From contig NZ_CP033169.1 in NCBI RefSeq assembly GCF_003691585.1, forward strand, positions 496,001-560,000: a DNA stretch of 64,000 bases, in the 5' to 3' direction. The position numbers and the translations under genes are program-made. Source of the stretch: Biomaibacter acetigenes. GTDB taxonomy: Bacteria; Bacillota; Thermosediminibacteria; Thermosediminibacterales; Tepidanaerobacteraceae. Positions 1 to 8,462 of this stretch are shown piece after piece. Position 1 is the stretch's first letter, and every line of letters starts with the position of its first letter. Below the pieces are notes generated by a model. The model was not told the origin of the DNA, did not search any database, and saw only the letters and a list, made by a program, of their open reading frames with translations.

Positions 1-926
1 TTGTATCCTCGCTTGTCATGAATTTTCCCGGAAAAACTTTCTATGAGTTTTCGGAAGAAATTTTGGGCCGCTTTTTTGGGAAAATTGTCGGGATATTTTT
101 TATATGGTGGCTGATTCATACCTGCAGTGAAATTGTCAGGGAATACGGAGAGTTTCTTTCCACCGCCATAATGCCGGACACCCCGATAACGGTCTTTCTT
201 GTGGTGTCCGCAATCATATCAGCATATGCCGTAAAGAGCGGTTTTGAAGTTCTGGCACGATTCAATTTGTTGTTTGCCGTTTTAATGGGGGTGTTTGTGC
301 TGGTGTTTGCCATCTCTTTTATGAATGTAAAATTCGCCAGATTGCTGCCGATGTTTGATACGGGGATGGCTGACATATTAAAGGGGACATTGGTGCCCCT
401 GAGCTGGATGGGAGAAGTGGTCGTGTTTTCCGTCTTTTCGCCTGTTCTGAAAAACTGCCGCAGCGTTGTGCGAATAACAGATATGTCAATATTATTAGTA
501 GGGTTGCATTTTTTTATAGGCATTGCGGGCGTGCTCATGATTTTTGGACCCGAAGTGGGGTCGGCCATGATGTATCCGGTCTTTAACCAGGTCCGCATGA
601 TATCGCTGGCAAATTTTATCGAAAGGCTCGATTACATCATTTTTATGTCGTGGGTGATCGGCGGCTTTATAAAGATTGGGATTTTTTACTTCGCGGCTGT
701 TATAGGGGTTTCCTGGATGTTCGGGCTCTCCGACTACCGGCCCATTGTTTTTCCGGTTGGAATTATCATAGTTGCTCTGTCGGTCCTGATCCATGAAGGA
801 ATAGTGAACCAGCTTGATTTTCTGAAAAATACCTGGCCTTTTTATTCGATCATTGTTTTCGAAGCTGGAATTCCGCTGCTGCTCTGGCTGGTATCGCAAA
901 TTAAAAATCGGAGGCATAGCGCTTGA
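1..926 (+). CDS. gerAB: Spore germination permease, GerAB/GerKB family (5' end outside window)
   Basis: Integral membrane subunit of a Ger(A)-type germinant receptor in the spore inner membrane. The reading frame is open from base 3, before the first internal ATG at 18, so the N terminus lies outside the window. About 307 residues are visible against roughly 365 for the family. Several hydrophobic segments are present, and the late region with YRPIVFPVGIII is typical of the GerAB/APC-type permease fold. The stop overlaps the TTG start of the GerAC gene by 4 bases, so the two are translationally coupled. A GerAA-type gene is expected further upstream, outside the window. The identification rests on sequence character and on the GerAC neighbour. 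Confidence 0.9.
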   Translation, partial: VSSLVMNFPGKTFYEFSEEILGRFFGKIVGIFFIWWLIHTCSEIVREYGEFLSTAIMPDTPITVFLVVSAIISAYAVKSGFEVLARFNLLFAVLMGVFVLVFAISFMNVKFARLLPMFDTGMADILKGTLVPLSWMGEVVVFSVFSPVLKNCRSVVRITDMSILLVGLHFFIGIAGVLMIFGPEVGSAMMYPVFNQVRMISLANFIERLDYIIFMSWVIGGFIKIGIFYFAAVIGVSWMFGLSDYRPIVFPVGIIIVALSVLIHEGIVNQLDFLKNTWPFYSIIVFEAGIPLLLWLVSQIKNRRHSA

Positions 927-2113
927 AAAAAAAGATTGCACCAATAATTTGGATGATAATAATAGCGACCATTCTGTCAGGCTGCTGGAGCCGGAAGGAG
1001 TTAAACGAGGTGGCCATTGTCCTGGGCACGGGTATAGATTTGATTAACGAAGGCCGAGTGAGACTGACCGTTCAGGTGGCGGTGCCGACGGCCTTCGCTT
1101 CGGGAGAAGAAGGCAAAGGCGGCCAGAAAGAGGCGGCAAGTATGGAAGTTTCTGCTGACGGAGCGACGATAGAAGAGGCGGAGAGGTACCTTGCCATGAA
1201 AATACCCCGGGAAATATACTGGGGGCACTGTGTCGCTTTGATAATAGGTGAAAATATGGCCAAAAAGGGAGTTCGAATGATTACGGATTTTTTTGAGCGG
1301 GACAGGGAACCGCGGGAGACCATGTGGGTGATGGTGGCGAAAGGAACGGCCGAGGACTTTTTAAAAACAAGTTCAATACTTGAAAAAACTTCTTCCCAAG
1401 CTGTGGGGCTTCTTACAAGGATGAAGACAGGTTATTCGGTAAAATTGATGGAATTTACCGAAATGCTTGCGGAGGATGGAATTCAACCGGCTGTAACGGG
1501 GGTCAAAGTAATTAATGAACATCATGTCACGGGCGAATCTCAGCAGAGCGGCGCAGGAAATAAAAGGCGCGTGGAAATTTCCGGCACGGCTTTGTTCAGG
1601 GAAGACAGGCTTGTGGGCTGGCTGGATGCCAACGAGACGAGGGGTCTTTTATGGCTAAAAGGCGAACCGGTAGAAGGAGTGATAACCGTTCCGGCTCCTG
1701 AAGAGCCGAATAAAATGGTTTCCATAAAGATAAAGCGCGGTAGCACTAAGAAATATGCGGGGCATTTTAATGATGCTCCTTATTTTACGGTAAAGATAAG
1801 GGTTGAAGGTGACATGGTTGAACAGCAGGGCAGGGAAAATCTGGCAACACCTGAAAGGATGAACGCCCTGGAAGAGAAGATGGCTTATGAAATAAGAAAA
1901 AGGGCGGAATTGGCGCTGTACAGGGCACGAGATATTTATGGAGTAGATGTATTCGGTTTTGGACAGGTCTATCACAGAAGATTCAAAAGTGAATGGAGGA
2001 ATATAAAGGACAGCTGGGACGATATATTCAGACAGGCAAAAGTGGACATCCAGGTGGAAGCTCATATTAGAGAAATAGGTCTTCTTACAAGAAGGCCGGG
2101 GACGGAGAAGTAA
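923..2113 (+). CDS. gerAC: Germination lipoprotein, Ger(x)C family
   Basis: Lipoprotein subunit of the germinant receptor, 396 residues, the usual family length. It begins at a TTG that overlaps the gerAB stop (TTGA) and has a GGAGG ribosome binding site at 910-914. The N terminus is a lipoprotein signal: a short KKK stretch, a hydrophobic segment, and the lipobox LSGC with the lipidated Cys near residue 21, followed by WSRKELNEVA, which is characteristic of GerAC. The remainder is soluble and should lie on the outer face of the spore inner membrane. With the preceding gene it forms a gerA-type operon. The germinant cannot be read from the sequence. Confidence 0.93.
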   Translation: MKKKIAPIIWMIIIATILSGCWSRKELNEVAIVLGTGIDLINEGRVRLTVQVAVPTAFASGEEGKGGQKEAASMEVSADGATIEEAERYLAMKIPREIYWGHCVALIIGENMAKKGVRMITDFFERDREPRETMWVMVAKGTAEDFLKTSSILEKTSSQAVGLLTRMKTGYSVKLMEFTEMLAEDGIQPAVTGVKVINEHHVTGESQQSGAGNKRRVEISGTALFREDRLVGWLDANETRGLLWLKGEPVEGVITVPAPEEPNKMVSIKIKRGSTKKYAGHFNDAPYFTVKIRVEGDMVEQQGRENLATPERMNALEEKMAYEIRKRAELALYRARDIYGVDVFGFGQVYHRRFKSEWRNIKDSWDDIFRQAKVDIQVEAHIREIGLLTRRPGTEK

Positions 2114-2120
2114 TTTATAA

Positions 2121-2193
2121 TGATTATGGTGTAGAAAATCACTTGCCTGCCGGAGATAGCCCGGCAGCGGGTTTAGCTCATAAACCATAATCA
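2121..2193. repeat. Nested inverted repeat
   Basis: A perfect 10-bp outer inverted repeat (TGATTATGGT at 2121-2130, ACCATAATCA at 2184-2193) encloses an inner GC-rich stem (CTGCCGG at 2147-2153, CCGGCAG at 2161-2167). There is no T-tract, so it is not a canonical intrinsic terminator. It could be an RNA processing or stabilising hairpin after gerAC, or a small palindromic insertion. Confidence 0.5.
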
Positions 2194-2218
2194 ATAATGG
2201 GTGGAAGAAGGGTGTGCT

Positions 2219-2440
2219 GTGATATTGTTGCTTTTGCTGTTGTTTGCGGGCGTTGTATTGATGGAAGTGCCGGGAATGGTGAAAAACAAGATGTGGAGAG
2301 AATTGGCGGTATTTTTTATTTTTCTTGTAGTGGGGATGGGATTAAGTATTCCGCAGGCGCTGGGTCTAAAGATACCAAATCCGACTAAAGCTATAGAGGC
2401 TATATTTAAGCCGTTATCGGATCTTCTAAAATTAAAATAA
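2219..2440 (+). CDS. Small two-helix membrane protein of unknown function
   Basis: About 73 residues with two hydrophobic segments (residues about 2-15 and 28-45), then a short amphipathic tail rich in Lys and Leu. The GTG at 2219 is preferred because GAAGAAGGG lies just upstream at a good distance; an in-frame GTG at 2201 would add six residues. No domain is recognised. Its place behind gerAB-gerAC suggests a small accessory membrane protein of the germination locus, but that is inference from context only. Confidence 0.55.
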   Translation: MILLLLLLFAGVVLMEVPGMVKNKMWRELAVFFIFLVVGMGLSIPQALGLKIPNPTKAIEAIFKPLSDLLKLK

Positions 2441-2481
2441 TTTAATGATTTTTTAAAGGATTGGATGCAGGTGGAATTTCC

Positions 2482-2706
2482 ATGATACGATGCATAGAAC
2501 TGGCACAGATTTTTGAGCGCACAGACGCGATTACGATTGTCATCTGGATTCTTTCCGGACTCATAAAAATATCGGTGTGCTTTTATGCATTTGTAAAAGG
2601 GTGCGCCCAGCTCTTCGCCCTGAAAGACTACAGACCGATAGTCATCCCTTCCGGCATCATAATGACTGCACTGTCGATTCTTGTATATAATTTGACATGC
2701 GGTTGA
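2482..2706 (+). pseudogene. GerAB permease relic (C-terminal part only)
   Basis: The frame encodes a segment clearly similar to the late part of the GerAB protein at the start of this window: an IERLD-like start, then WILSGLIKI, and KDYRPIVIPSGIIMTALS matching SDYRPIVFPVGIIIVALS. It covers only about 70 of some 365 residues and lacks both the first two thirds and the final helices. It is therefore a remnant of a second gerAB gene. Its last codons overlap the -35 box of the promoter before the fluoride channel gene. Confidence 0.75.
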
Positions 2707-2731
2707 CAAAGCGGTCAATTAATACGATAAT
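2703..2731 (+). promoter_or_regulatory. Sigma-A-like promoter for the fluC-DUF190 pair
   Basis: TTGACA at 2703-2708 and GATAAT at 2726-2731, spaced by 17 bases, lie about 80 bases before the fluC start. No crcB-motif (fluoride) aptamer can be recognised in the leader, unlike the five operons further right. Confidence 0.65.
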
Positions 2732-2812
2732 TTATGTGAACAATATAATTGTCACAGCGCCATAACCGCATGGCAGCTATCGATGCAGGCTTAATGATGG
2801 TGGTGAAACTGG

Positions 2813-3193
2813 TTGATTTATAGAATAATGGTAGTAGGAATTGGAAGTTTTTTAGGCGGCATCCTGCGCTATCTTATTTCAGGCTGGGCGGCAGAAGTGT
2901 TTGGAGCGGGTTTTCCCTACGGAACTCTTATAGTAAACGTAGTAGGATGTTTTATCATGAGTTTTGTGATGATGTTCGGAGCCGAGATGGGCAACATAGA
3001 TGTAAATATGAGACTTTTCTTAACGACGGGTATCATGGGCGCCTTAACGACATTTTCTACATTCTCTTTCGAAACCTTTCAATTTTTACGGGAAGGAAAT
3101 TTATTCCTGGTAGGGACTAATATATTTTTAAATCTTTTCCTCGGGCTCCTGTCTGTATGGCTTGGCCTAATCGTCGCCAGAGCGATAGTTTAA
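2813..3193 (+). CDS. crcB: Fluoride-specific ion channel FluC/CrcB
   Basis: A four-helix membrane protein of 126 residues that forms a dual-topology dimer exporting fluoride. Family signatures are visible: GxxLGGILRY near the N terminus, GTLIVNVVGCF in helix 2 and GALTTFSTFSFE with the conserved Thr/Phe face of helix 3. The start is a TTG at 2813; an ATG lies five codons in. The DUF190 gene follows after 12 bases, a common pairing. A single gene implies a homodimeric channel. Its identity fits the fluoride riboswitches found nearby, although it does not obviously carry one itself. Confidence 0.95.
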   Translation: MIYRIMVVGIGSFLGGILRYLISGWAAEVFGAGFPYGTLIVNVVGCFIMSFVMMFGAEMGNIDVNMRLFLTTGIMGALTTFSTFSFETFQFLREGNLFLVGTNIFLNLFLGLLSVWLGLIVARAIV

Positions 3194-3205
3194 GGAGGAA
3201 TTTTT

Positions 3206-3547
3206 GTGAAAATCCAGGGTAAGGGGAAAATGCTTAAGATCTTCATTGGGGAATCGGACAAATGGCATGGAGAGCCCCTGTTTCATGCTATAGTTAAGCT
3301 CATCAAGAAGGAGGGCATGGCGGGAGTCACGGTCTATCGGGGCATCGAAGGTTTCGGTGCCAACAGCCGCATCCACAGCACCCAGATCCTCCGATTGTCC
3401 GAAGACCTGCCGGTGGTGCTGGAAATCATAGATACCCCCGAAAGAATAAATTTCGTTTTGGACAAACTAGATGCCATGATAAAGGAAGGCCTTATGGTAG
3501 TCCTGCAGGATGTGGATATAATCAAATATACTCATTCAAAAGAATAA
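3206..3547 (+). CDS. DUF190 (PII-like) protein
   Basis: A 113-residue soluble protein of the DUF190 family, which has a ferredoxin-like fold related to PII signalling proteins and is often found next to crcB. The N-terminal core LKIFIGESDKWHGEPLF and the motif TVYRGIEGFGANSRIH are typical. The GTG start at 3206 is preceded by AAGGAGG at 3193-3199. The close spacing to fluC suggests one transcript and a role linked to the channel; the ligand and function are unknown. It ends tail-to-tail with the minus-strand P-type ATPase gene. Confidence 0.9.
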   Translation: MKIQGKGKMLKIFIGESDKWHGEPLFHAIVKLIKKEGMAGVTVYRGIEGFGANSRIHSTQILRLSEDLPVVLEIIDTPERINFVLDKLDAMIKEGLMVVLQDVDIIKYTHSKE

Positions 3548-3575
3548 AATTATCTTCATTGGCGGATCATAATTT

Positions 3576-5366
3576 TCAAACAAGGTAAATGAGCAAATAA
3601 ATAATAATAAGGCTTGACAATAAAATCGTAAGCCTTGATATATTTGCAATTTTTATAGTTAGATTTACCTGCTTACCGGTTTTTATTAGGGATAAAATAT
3701 GCATTAGATCACCATTTATCAGCACATCCGAAACCCTTTGAGCCAGGATCGAGCTTTGTTTTTTGAATGAAATACCTATAGGTGCGAGTTTTAATGCTAT
3801 TACATCATTGGCGCCGTCGCCAACCATCATGACAGTGTGCCCCCTGCGCTTTATGGCCTCCACAACAATTCCTTTTTGAGAGGGCGACAGTCTGGAGAAA
3901 ACCCTGATATATTCACTCTGTTCGGAAATATCAGAGATACTCATCTTTTCTATGTCTCTACCAGTTATAAATAACCTGCCGCCTTCGTGAAAACCGGCAA
4001 TTTCGGCTATTTTTAATGCTGTGGCAGTTACATCTCCGGTAAGCATCAGACATCTTATTCCCATTGCATTAAAATTTTCTATAATATAGTGTGCTTCTTT
4101 TTTAGGCGGGTTCTCAAGAATAATTAATGTTAAAAAAACGTATCCGCCTGACAATGTTTCTTCAGAATCTTTTACTTCCGGACCATAAAGCTCCTTGAAG
4201 GCCATAGCTATGACACTATTTCCGCTTTTCATAGCTTCATTTTTTGCTTCAGTGATATTAAAGATAAATTTTGCATCTATTTTTTTAATTTCTCCGGAAA
4301 GAGCCATGTATTTACTGCACTTGTTTGTGATTACTTCCGGATCGCCTTTTATATATAAAAGGAGCCTTCCTGGTCTCCGATATCCGGCCATCATAAACCT
4401 GTTTTCGGAATTAAAAGGGATCTCATAAATTCTTTCGTAATTTTTTCTTATTTCCTTAACATTAAAGCCCTGGACTTTTGCAAAATTGATGAGTGCCGAA
4501 TCTATTCTATCGAGTGAATGTGTTTTTTCAAGAAATATTATATCGTTGCAAAGGGCACAACCTTCCATAATATATTTAAACAGATTGTTATTGAGAGAAT
4601 GGAATAATCTGACATTTAATTTTTTGCCGTCGATGTATAATTCCGTTACTTCCATATCCTGGGAGGTAATGACTCCCGTCTTGTCAAAGCAGATCACATC
4701 TACATCTTTTAACGAATCAAAAATCGAATAATCCTTTATTATAATGCCTTTTTTAACAAGATTTTTATTGGCCATCTTTAAAATAATATAGTTGAAAATA
4801 ATCTGATGTTCAAATATAATCAACCAGATATTGGCGATAAGATAGGATAAGAATGCGTATTTAAAGTCCATATTTTTTTTTAACAACAATAATAAAAGAG
4901 CCGGGATTAAAATCGGCTGCAGATAAAGGTGCCGTAATAGATGAGACTTAAAATCATATTTTAACAGCCTGCTTTTTTTATCGCTTATCTTGGTCGCATG
5001 GGATAATATTTTACCGTACTCGGTGTCCTCTCCAGTGGACATGACGATACCCTTGCCGTTACCTCTCAATACCCTTGTGCCCCTAAGAATATAATCTATC
5101 CTATCTGAGATTTTTGTTTCCCCGGAAGTTTTTGCAGTCTTTCTTACGGGCCTTATTTCTCCGGTCAAATCAAATTCATCGACTTCAAGATTTCTAGCTT
5201 CCAAAAGTTTGATGTCGGCGGGAATAATATCTCCCGATTGAAAAACGATTATATCGCCCTTCTTTAGATCCCGTTCCGCTATTAAAGTTATTTCTCCGCC
5301 TTTTATGATTCTCACAGGACCGGCATCTATAAAATCTGATTCCATCGGCTTTTTTCGTTTTTTCAT
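3576..5366 (-). CDS. Reduced P-type ATPase lacking the usual ion-site helices
   Basis: A 596-residue P-type (HAD) ATPase, well below the 700-900 usual for transporting members. The actuator domain is at about residues 15-125 with TGEI (68-71) where TGES is normal. Two hydrophobic segments follow (about 150-163 and 171-197). The phosphorylation motif DKTG is at 228-231, then come the nucleotide-binding domain, LTGD and GDGAND. Only one hydrophobic segment follows at the C terminus. There are no helices before the actuator domain, and the helix-4 proline motif of ion pumps is absent (FEHQ in its place). ATP-cycle residues are kept while the transport path looks lost. It is the last gene of a fluoride-riboswitch operon, 11 bases after the dynamin-like gene. 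It may be a regulator or remodeler, not a pump, which is inference. Confidence 0.85.
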   Translation of the reverse strand: MKKRKKPMESDFIDAGPVRIIKGGEITLIAERDLKKGDIIVFQSGDIIPADIKLLEARNLEVDEFDLTGEIRPVRKTAKTSGETKISDRIDYILRGTRVLRGNGKGIVMSTGEDTEYGKILSHATKISDKKSRLLKYDFKSHLLRHLYLQPILIPALLLLLLKKNMDFKYAFLSYLIANIWLIIFEHQIIFNYIILKMANKNLVKKGIIIKDYSIFDSLKDVDVICFDKTGVITSQDMEVTELYIDGKKLNVRLFHSLNNNLFKYIMEGCALCNDIIFLEKTHSLDRIDSALINFAKVQGFNVKEIRKNYERIYEIPFNSENRFMMAGYRRPGRLLLYIKGDPEVITNKCSKYMALSGEIKKIDAKFIFNITEAKNEAMKSGNSVIAMAFKELYGPEVKDSEETLSGGYVFLTLIILENPPKKEAHYIIENFNAMGIRCLMLTGDVTATALKIAEIAGFHEGGRLFITGRDIEKMSISDISEQSEYIRVFSRLSPSQKGIVVEAIKRRGHTVMMVGDGANDVIALKLAPIGISFKKQSSILAQRVSDVLINGDLMHILSLIKTGKQVNLTIKIANISRLTILLSSLIIIYLLIYLV

Positions 5367-5377
5367 GACATCACCTT

Positions 5378-7141
5378 TTATATCTGAAGCATTATTTGGT
5401 TAATATTTTTCTCCAATTTTTTTATTTCCATGATTATATTCTTCAATTTTTTTACTTTTTCTTCAGTTGAGCTTTCTCCATGTTTCATAATTTCTGCGGC
5501 TTTTTCCAGGGATTTAAGTATATTTTCTTTGGTTTCCCGAATAATGTTCTTTAAATAGTCGGCATAATTATTAAATGTCAAATTCATCCTCTGAGATATA
5601 TCGTACCTAACCCTCCCACATTGCCTGTCAAATTGCTGTTGAAGCCATTGCCTTAAATGATTTTTTACAACTTTTTTTGCCATGGATTGTGGTAAAAATC
5701 GTGCCACAGACAAGGGGTTTGGCATGAGAAAGCTTTTTTCCGGTTCCATATTGTAATAAAAATAGCCTGCCTGTTTAAACCCTTTAATTCTTAAAAAACC
5801 TTCAAACTTAATATCAAAGATGTCTGCTGTCAAATGTTGTAGTTCTGATATGATGGATTCAATCTTTTGAGATAGTTTACCTGTAATTTTTTCGGAAGCC
5901 TCTGCCAACTCTTTTAATTCCTTTTTTCTCCAGGAATCAATTAGATTTAATGTCTCGTCTGTAATGTAATTCCTTGTATTTTCTATAAATTCTTTTGTGG
6001 GAAGGTTGATATTCTCTTTGAACTGCTGTTCCAAATCGGTTTCCAGTATTTTGTAATTATTGGTTTTAAAGTTTTCATAGTTATACTGTAACTTACCCAA
6101 TATTTCCTTTGTTTCACCGTCAAAAACATGCAATATGTCTCTTTCCTCTTCCTCTATTTTTTGAAACTCTTTCTTTAAGCTGCTGATTTTTTCATTTAAT
6201 TCGTCCAAAGGAGTTGTAACTGCCTTTAGTTCCAATTCTGCAGTAAATTTTAACTGCGAGATAAGCCCTAGGGCGCTTTTGCAAACGGAGGTCAATAGTG
6301 CATTGCCTTTTTCACTGGAAATAAATTCTTCCAGATCTGCTATAAACTCCGGGAAACCGCTATTTTCCCATTTTGATTTATGGTTTTCAAGACCGGCCTC
6401 CAGAGCTATTTTCGCTGAAATGGAATATATTTTGATATTCGGAGTTTCTAGATTTTCTAATAATATCCGTTTGGTAAAATCAAGCGCTTCTTTTATGTCA
6501 TTTTTTTCCGCATAATCTGTTTTATTTAGCAGGAAAAATATTTTAACTGCCCTTTTGCTTACATCTTTTAAAAAGTCCAGTTCACTTTGCGCCACAGGAG
6601 AATCTATTGTGAACAGAAAAATTGCAGCATCCAGTTTTGGTAAAAAATTATAAGTAATATCGGTATTGTGCTGAAAGACCGATCCTACTCCGGGAGTATC
6701 TATGAGAGTAATGCCTTTCTTTAAAAAATCTGAGGGGTATTCTATGGATATATGCTTTACTCCTTTTTCGTTTTTTGGATTGCCCCTTTCGGTGGCGTAT
6801 TCCTCCAGCATGTGGTGAGGTATTTCTTTTTGAGTTTCATCATTAAAAACTACAGTTATTTTGAATTGTTTTCCATATTTAATAATAGTAACTATGGAAG
6901 TCAATGGGATGATAGCCATTGGTACGATTCTGTCTTTTAGCATGGCATTTATAAAAGTGGATTTACCTCTTTTAAACTGACCTACCACGGCAATATTGAA
7001 TTGATTTTGAGCAAGCTTTTGTATTTCGTAATCTACATCGTCATTTATATCCTTTGAAAGATCTTCAGAAAGAGTTTTGATTTCCTCTAGATACCGGATT
7101 AATAAATCCTTTTTAACACCATATTCCAATTTCAAGACCAT
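5378..7141 (-). CDS. Bacterial dynamin-like GTPase
   Basis: A 587-residue dynamin-superfamily GTPase. The G1 P-loop GQFKRGKS is near residue 55, a G2-type PLTS near 80, G3 DTPGVGS near 150 and G4 NKTD near 208. The second half is helical and charged, with predicted coiled-coil stretches, as in the stalk of bacterial dynamin-like proteins. A short less polar patch at about 465-500 (YFYYNMEPEKSFLMP and following) could be a membrane-touching paddle. The start ATG has GAAAGGTG upstream. It is sandwiched between a zinc-ribbon/HEAT gene and a reduced P-type ATPase under a fluoride riboswitch, suggesting a membrane-stress role. That role is inferred from context. Confidence 0.9.
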   Translation of the reverse strand: MVLKLEYGVKKDLLIRYLEEIKTLSEDLSKDINDDVDYEIQKLAQNQFNIAVVGQFKRGKSTFINAMLKDRIVPMAIIPLTSIVTIIKYGKQFKITVVFNDETQKEIPHHMLEEYATERGNPKNEKGVKHISIEYPSDFLKKGITLIDTPGVGSVFQHNTDITYNFLPKLDAAIFLFTIDSPVAQSELDFLKDVSKRAVKIFFLLNKTDYAEKNDIKEALDFTKRILLENLETPNIKIYSISAKIALEAGLENHKSKWENSGFPEFIADLEEFISSEKGNALLTSVCKSALGLISQLKFTAELELKAVTTPLDELNEKISSLKKEFQKIEEEERDILHVFDGETKEILGKLQYNYENFKTNNYKILETDLEQQFKENINLPTKEFIENTRNYITDETLNLIDSWRKKELKELAEASEKITGKLSQKIESIISELQHLTADIFDIKFEGFLRIKGFKQAGYFYYNMEPEKSFLMPNPLSVARFLPQSMAKKVVKNHLRQWLQQQFDRQCGRVRYDISQRMNLTFNNYADYLKNIIRETKENILKSLEKAAEIMKHGESSTEEKVKKLKNIIMEIKKLEKNINQIMLQI

Positions 7142-7179
7142 TTTTCCACACCTTTCAATCTTTACATATCCGATATTTT

Positions 7180-7242
7180 TTAGAAGATTGATTTTATATA
7201 AGAACGTACCAACCTTGCCCAGGATTCCATTTCTGAAGGCAT
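7180..7242 (-). CDS. Possible 20-residue small protein
   Basis: A short ORF in the 117-base gap between the zinc-ribbon/HEAT gene and the dynamin-like gene. It has an AGGGGGTG ribosome binding site about six bases before the ATG. The product, starting MPSEMESWARLVRSY, would be a small amphipathic peptide. It may equally be a relic of the start of a lost gene. No family is recognised. Confidence 0.25.
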   Translation of the reverse strand: MPSEMESWARLVRSYIKSIF

Positions 7243-7258
7243 AAGAAGCACCCCCTTT

Positions 7259-7663
7259 TTAATTATTCCGATCCATTTTGCTTTTTATTTTATTTATTGC
7301 CTTCTCTATTTCTCTTTCAGAAATGACAGAGAAATTTCCTTTATTTTTAATCAAAAAAGCATAAGCTTTTTTACTTCCTACTTCACCCAGGGCTTTTATT
7401 ATGGCACTTTCAAGATAGGGATCTTTTTTCTCTTGCAAAAGTTCTATCAATCTTTTAATGAGTTTTTCCTCGGATTTTATACCTAATTTCGCTATAATGT
7501 TTGATGCTACTACGGCCACATTGTGATCCGGATGCTCCAGAGCTTTGATTAACTTGGAAGAATATTCTTCACTGGAAATTTCTTTAAAATCAAATCCGCA
7601 GTATTTACATTTTTTTTCACCATATTTGGCCAGTTTAAAACACCGGGGGCATATATAAAACAT
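7259..7663 (-). CDS. Zinc-ribbon plus HEAT-repeat protein
   Basis: A protein of about 134 residues. It begins with a treble-clef or zinc-ribbon motif (CPRC, then CKYC about 17 residues later) and continues with helical HEAT-like repeats (for example KALEHPDHNVAVVASNII and the segment with IIKALGEVGSKKA). The ATG at 7663 is chosen because AGGGGTGA lies six bases upstream; an ATG at 7699 overlapping the MFS stop would add 12 residues without a good site. The architecture suggests a protein-binding adaptor. It is part of the fluoride-controlled minus-strand operon with the dynamin-like GTPase and the P-type ATPase. Confidence 0.7.
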   Translation of the reverse strand: MFYICPRCFKLAKYGEKKCKYCGFDFKEISSEEYSSKLIKALEHPDHNVAVVASNIIAKLGIKSEEKLIKRLIELLQEKKDPYLESAIIKALGEVGSKKAYAFLIKNKGNFSVISEREIEKAINKIKSKMDRNN

Positions 7664-7695
7664 TGAATCACCCCTGATTTCTAACCCCTCTTGCT

Positions 7696-8399
7696 TCATT
7701 CTTCGATTTTAAAAACAGTAATCAAGACTACTGCCAATAAGGCACATGCGGAACCAAAGTAAAACGTGGCGCTAGGATTTACTTTATCCCATAAAAATCC
7801 GCCAATGGTACTGGCTGGAAGAGCCAGAAGGCCCAATGAAGCATTGTATAATCCAAAAGCAGACCCGCGATATCTTTCCTCTACTAAATGTGCGACTAAA
7901 GATTTAGCAACACCTTCCGTAGTTGCATAATAAACTCCGTATATTCCGTACAGCAGCCATATGTGCCATGGAGATTTTGCCAGTGCAAATCCAAGATAAG
8001 TTACTGCATATATCAGCCATCCTATCTTGATAACCCTCACCCTGCCTATTTTATCCGATAGAATACCTCCTAAAACTGTATTTTGTGACTTTTTGTATTT
8101 CGCTCCTTTCTTTTACGAAAAAACTTATCAAAAAAATTGTAATGAATGCGACAATACCTGAAATGATAAATATCATTTTATATTTGTATGCATCTTTAAA
8201 ATTAACTAAAATGGCAAGCAAACCGCTAGTGATTAAAGGTCCAGCAAAGGAACCTAAAGTATCAAGCATCCTCTGATAGCCAAAGGCAAAACCCATGCTT
8301 TTCATTTTTGAGGATTTTGCTACGAGAGCATCCCAATGCAGTTATATTGCCCATGGCCAATTTTTCATCTTCAGACGTCTTTTTTTCCACGTCTTTCAA
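7696..8399 (-). pseudogene. Degraded MFS transporter, first gene behind a fluoride riboswitch
   Basis: Pieces of a major facilitator transporter occur in three frames. A TTG start at 8399 with GGGAGG upstream gives about 20 residues. A shifted piece then carries DALVAKSSKMKSMGF and DTLGSFAGPLITSG, matching the mid-part of the intact MFS protein at 14178-15371. After a gap, a third piece resumes at GGILSDKIGR and runs to the normal C terminus. Most of the first six helices and part of helices 7-8 are missing. At least two deletions or frameshifts are needed to explain this. The gene lies directly behind a fluoride riboswitch, so the ancestral product was probably fluoride-induced. Confidence 0.8.
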
Positions 8400-8462
8400 A
8401 TTGATACCTCCCAAAAATATATAAAGACAATCCTGGACCTTACTTTTATCATTCCAAACCCT

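Noticed and set aside
655-944. Minus-strand ORF 495-944 and other ORFs antisense to gerAB
   Set aside because: Shadow frames of a strongly conserved gene with no ribosome binding sites or domains.
2732-2812. Possible fluoride riboswitch in the fluC leader (CTTAATGATGG near the start codon)
   Set aside because: The paired GGxGATG...CC element, the pseudoknot partner and a terminator could not be found, so the resemblance is too weak.
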